The notes under the pieces: generated by a model | The model's input: only the letters and a program-made list of their open reading frames with translations | What the model was told of the DNA's origin: nothing | Databases searched by the model: none | From: Setoptus koraiensis | Lineage: Eukaryota > Arthropoda | Assembly (NCBI GenBank): GCA_048013815.1 | Contig: CM106585.1 | Location: 14,012,001-14,076,000 of the forward strand | Direction: 5' to 3' | Length of the DNA stretch: 64,000 bases | Program-made: the position numbers and the translations under genes | Shown here: positions 55,894 to 64,000 of the stretch, in pieces | How the letters are laid out: every line of letters starts with the position of its first letter | How positions within the stretch are numbered: position 1 is the stretch's first letter

Positions 55894-57319
55894 GGAGGTG
55901 GAGGAAGTACAGGAATGGTATCTGGTGCAGGAACTGAGAGACCCCAACCAAGTGTAGCACCCCGTCTCTAATCTCTCAGCGGTGGACCAATGGTAGGTAA
56001 TTCCAGGCCATCTGATTGATGCATTGTTTGCTGCAGTGAAAAGAGATCTTCAAAACGGAGCAAACATCAGATATTAATGATGAAGCCAGCCTTCAGATTG
56101 GCCCGGTGAATACGAAACAAACGACACAACTATGTTCTAGCAGAATCAAAATGTAAAATTGACAATGAACGATGGCGAGCTTGAGATCAAATTATATGTT
56201 GTTGAAAACGAATCATAAAATGAAAATCTTGCTTCCACAGTGTATTCTCGATTGTTAACTGCTGGCATATGATGGGCCCTATGTAGATTGAGTGTGGTGC
56301 TTTAGTTTATCGTTGAAGAATATTTGTTTCTAATTTCTAAGTTTTTTTTTGTCTATTTTTCTTTCCGTTCACTGGTCTCGCCTTCTCGTTCGTTTACCTG
56401 ATAAGCTCCCTATGCTGCAGCGCTGCAACGGATAGTCGGTTGCAAACGGGCTCTATACGGATAAACCGCTGAACATGATGAATTTCCAACACAAATCCCT
56501 AACACACAATCAGCAACTTGCTGTGATCGATCTCAGGCCAACTGAGTCATCGGCGATGAATGAGACAATCTCAGACAGAGAGGTCTAGAGAAAGATCGAG
56601 AAACCAGAAGGAAATACAACCCGACGATCTAGGGATCGACAGTCTTTCTTTGGCCGACCGACCGACCTTTGGAGGAGTCTTGTTTATGGTATAGTCCAAT
56701 CTGACTCAGTTTTAAATTGAGTCTAAGAGAGTAATTGTCACACATCATTATAAAGTATATAATTAAACACATTGATATTCATATTCATTAAAGTATAAAG
56801 CGAAAGTATTTCAAAACAAACCAATATTGTATAACAAACCAATACTCACGAGTAATAGTATGTTATAAGCTCCAATCAAAGCAATTCTAGTTGTAGTTAT
56901 CGTATATGTTTTCTCGGTCCTATACCAAGCTGATGGGGACCCCAGCAATACGATAAGAAAGCTCATAAACAGTGTTATAGCATCACTCTACGAGTAACCA
57001 ACGCTTACACTGTAGGTATTCTATCATGCTTTATGATATATACCGTGCTATATGGATCTTTGAATACATCTCCTACTCTGGTCGATTGATGGAAAACTCT
57101 ATGTTGGGTTAATACCAGGGTTATATCATCGATATCGTTATCAGGTATTAGTCTAGCTGCTTGTGAATATATTCGGGACACGTCATCATACGGTTTTGAA
57201 TATCCTGCAACCCGATGAATTATCGTTGGCTGGCTGCTTCTTATCTAACTGGCTCATCTGAATTTTTGTCGCCTTTACATTGTGTGCAAACTTTATTTGA
57301 TTAAACAACTACCCATACA
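55894..57319. other. intergenic, no gene supported
   Basis: AT-rich DNA between copy A of the inverted duplication and the small peptide genes. A T-rich run at about 56341-56360 and a few short open frames are all I see. Confidence 0.5.
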
Positions 57320-57387
57320 TCACATTGACGTTTTGTGTTCTCGAATGGTCTCGAACTGACTGGACAACACTGCACAATGGCTCGTAT
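57213..57387. repeat. direct repeat, copy 1 (about 175 bp)
   Basis: Nearly identical (about 97%) to 59053-59228 in the same orientation, from CGATGAATTATCGTTGGCTG to GGCTCGTAT. It covers the last third of the 50-residue peptide gene and its poly(A) signal. Flanks on both sides are unrelated. Confidence 0.93.
57292..57297 (-). terminator. poly(A) signal of the 50-residue peptide gene
   Basis: AATAAA on the minus strand, 22 bases beyond the stop codon, inside the direct repeat. Confidence 0.55.
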
Positions 57388-57472
57388 AGCTAGCGTCAGG
57401 ATGCGCGACCGCACTCACACGACCACTCCCAAGAAGACTCACCGCAAGACGCAGCAATAGCAAGACTTTCAT
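57320..57472 (-). CDS. putative secreted peptide, 50 residues
   Basis: From the ATG at 57472 the frame starts MKVLLLLRLAVSLLGSGRVS, a fair signal peptide. A short polar peptide follows with one Cys (DASYTSHCAVLSSQFETIRE) and ends HKTSM. A poly(A) signal lies 22 bases past the stop. An in-frame ATG at 57517 would add 15 polar residues and weaken the signal peptide. The final third is inside the direct repeat, and the second repeat copy does not keep the upstream half. No family is recognised. It could also be a later exon of the neighbouring small gene, 226 bases upstream. Confidence 0.4.
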   Translation of the reverse strand: MKVLLLLRLAVSLLGSGRVSAVAHPDASYTSHCAVLSSQFETIREHKTSM

Positions 57473-57559
57473 TATATGACTCGTTTTCTTACTCTTTATT
57501 GACAATTCAACAACCACTTAACACAATCGAATTTGCCTCCGGTAGCCAACTCGCTCTCA

Positions 57560-57565
57560 TTTATT
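57560..57565 (-). terminator. poly(A) signal of the 62-residue peptide gene
   Basis: AATAAA on the minus strand, 133 bases past the stop at 57698. Confidence 0.5.
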
Positions 57566-57697
57566 TCCGATCTTCCATTCTGATTCTCTTAAACATTGTT
57601 GATTTGTTTGTTTCACAATGACCAGGCCAAATATAATTGTGGTTCCATCATACAGATTTTTTACGGCTGATAAGAACCATCTCGGTTGAATGATGAA

Positions 57698-57886
57698 TCA
57701 TTTGCGTCCCGATGCTAATTCTTCTACGCCAGCTCCATTCGCTCCATCCATAAGAGTGTCGAGAAGATTTTGAAAATTGACTAACTGATCCTCACTCTGC
57801 CCGAAGCATGGTTGTATTATGCCCGGTATTGCTACCATGAGCAAAGCGAACAGGCAAAGGCACAAAACAAAAGAATTATTCATCAT
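57698..57886 (-). CDS. putative secreted peptide precursor, 62 residues
   Basis: The start MMNNSFVLCLCLFALLMVAI leads to a signal-peptide cleavage site probably after PCFG, leaving QSEDQLVNFQNLLDTLMDGA and NGAGVEELASGRK. The C-terminal Gly-Arg-Lys is the classic amidation and dibasic signal of neuropeptide precursors, and an N-terminal Gln could cyclise. I do not recognise the peptide as any known neuropeptide. A TATTTAAA lies 134-141 bases upstream of the ATG and an AATAAA 133 bases past the stop, so a complete small gene is likely. Its promoter and 5' UTR are duplicated in inverted orientation at 55424-55893. The short length and lack of homology limit confidence. Confidence 0.55.
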   Translation of the reverse strand: MMNNSFVLCLCLFALLMVAIPGIIQPCFGQSEDQLVNFQNLLDTLMDGANGAGVEELASGRK

Positions 57887-57896
57887 GTTCTGTTAG

Positions 57897-58326
57897 TTGG
57901 GTAGTTTTGCGTCTTGCGAGCTATATTATTCAAAAAATGGCAACTGTTTATTTATTTGAAACTGATTACACTTGTTCTGTAAGTTATTGACTTGTGATGT
58001 CAGAGAGTGAAACAGAGAGTTTAAATACTATCTCCCTCAATCGAGAAATTGGAATACAAATAGTGAAAATGCGATGAGATGTGTCACACTGATTGACTTA
58101 CAATTACATGCCATCGCTAGCCGGCGCATTTGTCGGGATTGAGTCAAATCTCGATCTCAGCGAAACCTGAGCACGCAATAAATCTCTAATCCCCATTTCT
58201 AGTGTTCGAAAATGGCTTTGTGTCCAATTATATGGCGCACAGATTAAAGATTGCAGGTTTCACTGGTCGCAATCTAATAGATTATTAATTCATTAGCGAT
58301 CATGTGACTATTGTTTTTTGCAACGA
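57897..58326 (-). repeat. inverted duplication, copy B (promoter of the peptide gene)
   Basis: Partner of 55424-55893. It contains the TATTTAAA and the whole presumed 5' UTR of the 62-residue peptide gene and ends 10 bases before its ATG. Divergence is visibly greater than in the direct repeat, so this duplication is older. Confidence 0.8.
58020..58027 (-). promoter_or_regulatory. TATA-like box of the 62-residue peptide gene
   Basis: TATTTAAA, 134-141 bases upstream of the ATG and kept in copy A at 55760-55767 despite divergence around it. Confidence 0.55.
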
Positions 58327-58740
58327 GTGCTGCACTCGGCTGAAGCATGAATGACACGACGAAGCTCATGTAATTGCATTCGGGCCGGCGGTGCACACTC
58401 AAATAAATGACAGAATCTGGTGGGAGCTGGCCGTTGTCAAAGCCTCATTCCGATGGCAGGATCCGGTTTGGATTTGCTTACCATACTTTAATGGAGAATA
58501 AATAAACACATCTAGGCGTCCTAGCATGCATGAAGAAAAAAATTGTGAAGGAATCGTTACTTGTCATCGGAAACAAACATTAACAATTTATTGCCCTACG
58601 CACTGATTATCCACAGAAAATTCCAGCTCACTTTCAACTCCAGACCAAGAGTGGAAAAGAGCACTAAACAGTGAGATTAATCAATTAATGATTTCCCATT
58701 TATTGCTATGGCATGCTCCAAACAAGCGCTCACCAACCGT

Positions 58741-58760
58741 GTGAGCCGGGTATAGTTGTA
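58741..58760 (+). repeat. short dispersed repeat, copy 2
   Basis: GTGAGCCGGGTATAGTTGTA, partner of 55231-55252. Confidence 0.6.
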
Positions 58761-59052
58761 GCTCGACACTATACTATACGATAATCGACTGTCTGAGGAT
58801 TTGTCGTCGCCATTGTCCAAAAATCATTATTGGCGTTATTTTGCGCGTTAACGGTTATTAATTGTAGCGCGACAAGTGTAGTCGCAATCGCAGAAGCCAT
58901 CATTTGTTTGGTGGCTCATTCCTGTCTGGCCCCATTCTCATGCTCGTTGGAACTTATCACCTATCAGCATTTATGACATCCATGGAGCAGTGTTAGTTAT
59001 GGTGCAGAGTGGAGTGTTCACTAATGGTTCACGGCCGCAAGTGTCAACTGGA

Positions 59053-59228
59053 CGATGAATTATCGTTGGCTGGCTGCCTCTTATCTAACTGGCTTATCTA
59101 AATTTTTGTCGCCTTTCATATTGTGTGCAAACTTTATTTGATTAAACAACTACCCATACATCACATTGACGTTTTGTGTTCTCGAATGGTCTCGAACTGA
59201 CTGGACAACACTGCACAATGGCTCGTAT
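59053..59228. repeat. direct repeat, copy 2
   Basis: Second copy of 57213-57387. Here the reading frame of the first copy does not continue upstream, so this looks like a displaced 3' end rather than a gene. Confidence 0.93.
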
Positions 59229-62200
59229 GTGAAAGAGGCTTGACGGGGACAGAATTGCACCATAATATCTGTGGTAAAAGTGTCGCACGGTGAACAGTGT
59301 CAGACGCTTTGTTTGTCGCACGTCGGGGCCCCTTCGCACATTGCTCACCTGTTTTGTTGCCACTACACGGCTTACTTGCCTGCTCGTGGCTGAGGTATTT
59401 GGCTTGATAACTAGGCCTGTCGGAGCTGGCGCCTCACGTGATGGGTGTATAAGTGTCCAGCTAACGGCAACGTTGACACGTTTGGTACATGGTTGCGTAG
59501 TATTGTGGTCACTGTCACTGCGGCCAGCATCACCGCCATTATCATCATATATCAAGTGTGTGTAATTTGCATATTTTCTCTCTGTTGCTCGCTTGCTATC
59601 TCTCATATCGGCCCAGTCAGTCACTCACTCGCTTAATGGAATGTTATTTTGCAGTTCCGGCGAGCCTACAGTCAGCAACTAACACGAAGTGACCAGGAAC
59701 TTGTTAAGTTTGTTTTTGCTTGCAACACACTGTGGTGGTTTGTTGGTGTTGACCAGCGCAGACCAGAGCGGCTGGGGGGCCCACCATCAATCATATATCA
59801 GCGTGTGCACTTAAATTTCTTTTTAGCGAGCCAGCCAGCTTGATGCATTTTAGAAGAAATCAATGTCGCAAGTGGACAGCCCAGAGTTCATCTCTCATGG
59901 CGGTGGAAAGGGCGAGCGCCGAGGTAACGACACTTTTGCTCCCCAGTTGTCGGGTGAAACCTCCGAGGGAGCGAGAGAGAGAGAGAGAGAGAGAGAGTGA
60001 GACCCCAGCCAATGGGCTATAAGTGATGGGTGATAGTTGAGTGATAGGATGATGAGCTGAAACTAAATGGAGCATGATCCATCCCATCAGTAAATAGATT
60101 AGAGGCTCGAGTGGAAAATCTGGGGTCTGGGGGCGCATTGTTCTTTCGCTTGCACTGGCAATGGCGCACAAAACTGGTTTTGCCACTCCATCATTCGCAA
60201 CAGCGAAACTTCAATCACATTCCAGCCAGCGAGAGCCTGCCTGAAACGGCTCCCTTTTGAGGCCTCAGCAGTTGAGGCCAGACTGCTGGCCAGACTGTCG
60301 TGCGAGGCGCTCAATTCGGTTCGTGCCAAATCGAGTGCCGGCGCCGACGAAATAAAACAGAACCCACCAAACAGAACTAACGAAATGCGAGCGCGAAAAG
60401 AATTGCTGAAATTGGGACCCCCGAGCCCCCATTGGCCAGGGCCTGTATCGGTGTTGCTTGCGCACATGAGCCAACAGTGCCAACACGGCCAATGGGTTGC
60501 CAATCTCTTACATCATGTGTCATTTGGATTAGCGGCGGATTGGCGACGCAGCGAATATGTCGATCTAGTCGTCTATTATTGAAAACAACAACATCAACAA
60601 CAAAGTAACACGACCAATGATGACGTTGTAACAAAACGTCGCAACACTGACTGGCACTGCAAATTAGAGAATGCTTGTGTAGAGGTCATCAATCGATTCA
60701 ATTGTTTCTCGCACGCGGGGCCCGCCGCGTGCAAAGAGATGGCTGCAAAAGGGGCCCAAGTTCCATCCCAAGTGCCATCACGATGGGTAAGATCGCACAG
60801 TATGTATGTTACATAGAGCGATCTTACGCAATGATTTGTGCCTATGATATGTGTCGTGTGCGCGCCCTCATTTTATTCAAATTGAGGCCCCAATCAAGCC
60901 AGCCAATAAAATTTTGCGAATCGAACGCTCACACTGCGGCCGCTCTGGCCTTCAAGGAGCCTCTTTGGTGATATTTGAAACTGGCGCTACTCAAGGGGGC
61001 CTTGGGGCCCCACAGTGTTTGCGCCGAGTCGCTAGGTGCCGCTGCCTGAAGTGAAGCAGGTGAGGTTTGCACCAAATACAAAGTCTCTTTCATAATATTT
61101 ATAAATATTATATATTAATATATAATATTTATAAATATTATATATTAATATATAATATTACCGGTTCGCAAGATCATCCGCAGTAGCAGTGGCAGACAGA
61201 TAGAGGTCAGTATCAGTAATAATATCATTGTGATATACTTTCATGTACGTATGGTGGGTGGCAAACTAGACAAAAGGTACAAAGGTGCAAAAAGTAAATA
61301 CGAGCTCGTTCGTGATCGTGATAGATCGACATTTTACACGAGTCTAACCAGCTGAATCTGATGAAATTTTGAAAGACTGGCCTCTCTGTTAAGTAGCAGC
61401 TTGCAACAAACAATCATCAGTCGTTATCGCCTCAATGCATAATCTCGAGATTGCCCACCAGAGTCATTTAGCCACCATAATCAATATCGAGCCTGTTTCT
61501 TATCTCACAAGATGTAGCAATACACCGCTGTGAGGACCCTCCCCTGCCCCCCATTCCACTCTGCTATTCTCTTTCAAATCAATCAAATCAACCAACAGCA
61601 ACAATGATCAGATAAATTATCTTTGCCATTTCTGTTGGCTGGCCGAGCCAAGCTGCACAGCCAACAGCCGGCTATCAGTGGGCCCCATGACAATCCGTAC
61701 AAGATCGTACGCATTGTGGCCATCACACACTAAGGGGCCCCACATTGAGGTTGCTCCAGTGTGCACTTAGCACCCAGCTTAATTACTACCTGCAAGAGGT
61801 GCACCTGTTAAGCTGCGTGCCAACTAACGATCACTTTTGCGGGCCGCTTGTTGCAAAACAAACAATTGCCCCCAAGCCGCAACATTGCCACTGTGCGACT
61901 ATTTTGGGTTGGGATTCAGCTATTACGATGCGGGCTGCATCATGTAATTTGTTGCAAACCTGGCAAAATTGCATAATTATCTATTAGGCACGTCTGTTAT
62001 GTAACTGACTGGCTGGTTGAGCAACGTATTGTGTGACCATTGGACGGCCCACAGCTCTGATTGTCGTTGCCGCTTTGAGTGTCAGTTGATTCATTATTTG
62101 GGGCACCTTCTAAGTGCACCAAAAACTGTTGATGTGAGTGGTGACAAATTCAAATTGAAATTGATTTGAATTCACAATTGACGCCAGCAAATGCAAACGG

Positions 62201-64000
62201 TACAATTGGCGGTCTCTGGGCCCCAGAGGCCGGGACGCAGTTCTGGCAGTGTGTTATGGTAGAAAGGCATCCCATTGAAAAGGCCGAAGCCCAAATGTAT
62301 TTGCTGCCCAAAACAGTGTGTGGCGAATGTACCATTTGAAACATTAGGCGCCGTTAGAGTTAAGTCAGTCAAATTGAGCGCGTTGTTACGGCAAAACTAT
62401 TACGTGCAATTGGCACCATAGCCAAGCAGTTCTGGCATGGTGTCGACAGGTAACACTTTGCTGCGAATGTGTCAGAAAACGCATTTTGTGAGGCATCTTT
62501 CGCTCGGCGTCACTCGACTTAACTGGGCAAACGGGGCAAAAATAGCAGACATGCTTGCAGCAGTTTTAAGTAAATTGCATCTGGCAAGTATTAACTCGAA
62601 CTGACTTGGGGCGCTTGAAGTGCAACCATCATGGCCACGAACAACAAATGGCGCAACGTCAAATAGTGAACTGATCGGACTACAAATGGATAACAAAACA
62701 CAACCAGACAGACGAGACGATTTGAAACGATAGCGGGACGTACAACGTGTGTTGTTAGATATGGTGATGGCGATATCTCACATGAGCCAAAAGAATAAAT
62801 CATTGCTAGCTGAGGCCAGTAGTTAAGCTTCCACTGGTAGTAATGGCATCCATAAATAGCTGAGATGGCGAAAGATGGATGCAAATTAGATGGCGAGAGA
62901 GCTGCTGGTGCCCATTGTGCTCTTATGATAAGAGTCTTATCGCCCATATTAAATATTGAGGCGCGTTGCAAAATTGAATCAATTTGATGCGATGCTCTCT
63001 CTCTGGTCAGTGGACCCATTTGATGCAACGGCCCCTCTCAGAGCCTTCGTGCCAATTTCACGTGATGCACCCAAGCCGGGCGGGTATCAGAAACAACGTT
63101 GGTGTGCCAAGTGTTGTTGTGGTCAAACAGGCAACACTTTATCAAGTTTAAACACTCTATTTGCATTGCAGTATGCAGATTATGTACTGCACAAACTGTC
63201 TAAATCTGTATCTAGTGAAAGGAGAGATTATAAAGATTACAAACTGTTTTATCAACTGTCTGCGTGTCTATTGTGGCCAGTTGTAAAGCATAAAGTGTTA
63301 GCGGGACTGCACATTGTACATCCGAAGCTGTGCCGGGGTATTACCTGGGGTCAAGATTACTGGCTTTTTGTGTATTGATATAAATTGATAAATCCAGGTG
63401 AGTGAGAGCTGTGAGAGCAACAATTCAGACAGTTGAGCCAAGTCTGTTGCAAACTGCACAACTGGCGCCACCATTAAGCAAGCGAGGAATTAAGCAGATA
63501 CAGGCGATAGTGTGGATTGGATAGTGTGAATATATATTTGAAGCGGGTTCCGTCGAGTCGGCTTTGTCGGCTTGTGTGGCCTTCCGGACTGGTGAAGCTG
63601 GAGTTAAAGCAATCGAGGGCTTGATCATTTATATCATTTCATCAAGTTGCTGCTGGCAATTTCTTGCTTTACTTCACTTGAGCAGTTGTTGTGTGGGCCG
63701 AGTGCGATGAGTGAAATGAGGCGAGTTCCGACGAGTCCGATGAAAGCGCCACTAACCTTGATAGTGTGTTATGTCGGCAATAAGGAAATAAAGTATAGAT
63801 AAGTGAAGCCAGCACCACTCAACGGTACCCTCGACAATACCCTCAATGCTACCGGGCCCAAGAGGACCAATGCGACAATAACAGCCGCACCAGCGACAAC
63901 AATCGACAGTTTGTGATAGATCTAGGTAAAATGGCAAGATAGTGCCAGACAGCGAGCGAGACAGAGAACTGTCGAGAGGCGTGTGCATAAAGGAGGAGGA
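59229..64000. other. GC-richer terminal stretch, no gene supported
   Basis: Open frames on both strands lack family signatures. A (GA)n tract lies at about 59969-59998. GGGGCCCC words are frequent, as in the left part of the window, so this may be intron of a long gene that continues to the right. Two segments look faintly exon-like after good acceptors (from 59655 and from 63173), but nothing confirms them. Confidence 0.5.
61094..61159. repeat. AT-only 30-bp tandem palindromic repeat
   Basis: Two copies of a 30-bp A/T-only unit, each with internal symmetry (AATATTTATAAATATT), and the start of a third. It stands out in otherwise GC-richer DNA. Confidence 0.9.

Noticed and set aside
59142-59624. 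160-codon minus-strand frame
   Set aside because: Its end lies in copy 2 of the direct repeat in a different frame from copy 1, and the rest shows no signature.

Overview
This is animal nuclear DNA, most likely from an arthropod and plausibly a mite, but the species cannot be fixed from the sequence. The evidence is spliceosomal introns with GTAAGT donors and a TACTAAC branch site, metazoan genes (synapsin, MTTP, PDCD10/CCM3), a secreted Ig-EGF ligand of the arthropod Vein type, and TATA promoters. No bacterial, viral or organellar segment was seen.

Layout. (1) From 1 to about 28 kb the DNA is GC-rich and crowded with short tandem repeats. It holds two long-range minus-strand genes: the 5' part of synapsin (three exons, running off the left edge) and a Vein/neuregulin-like EGFR ligand whose four exons span 5569-29541 with introns of 12.6 kb, 216 bp and 8.6 kb. 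The reading phases match at all three Vein junctions, and the last 58-base exon completes the EGF domain. (2) From 30 to 55 kb the DNA is more AT-rich and gene-dense. In order it holds CD2BP2-like (+), an unrecognised protein with a ubiquitin-interacting motif (-), MTTP (-), a glycine-rich secreted protein (+), NPL4 (-), an unrecognised 351-residue protein (+), RAD51 (+), POLA2 (-), PDCD10 (+) and a 1149-residue orphan secreted or anchored protein with an acidic tail (+). Introns here are absent or about 91-115 bp, and at least two poly(A) signals overlap or almost touch the stop codon. (3) From 55 to 59.3 kb lies a duplicated zone with two small minus-strand genes for putative secreted peptides, a diverged inverted duplication carrying one gene's promoter, and a recent direct repeat of about 175 bp. 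(4) From 59.3 to 64 kb the DNA becomes GC-richer again and no gene could be supported.

The housekeeping genes cover snRNP assembly, p97/Cdc48-linked ubiquitin handling, recombination, replication priming and lipoprotein assembly. They do not form a pathway. The two big-intron genes have neuronal or developmental roles.

No clear new system was found. The leads worth following are the duplicated small-peptide zone, the CD2BP2 homologue without a GYF domain, the NPL4 reading frame without its N-terminal domain, the orphan acidic protein, and the ordered repeats inside the Vein introns, notably a branch-site-like array next to the last exon and clusters of TTCGAA.
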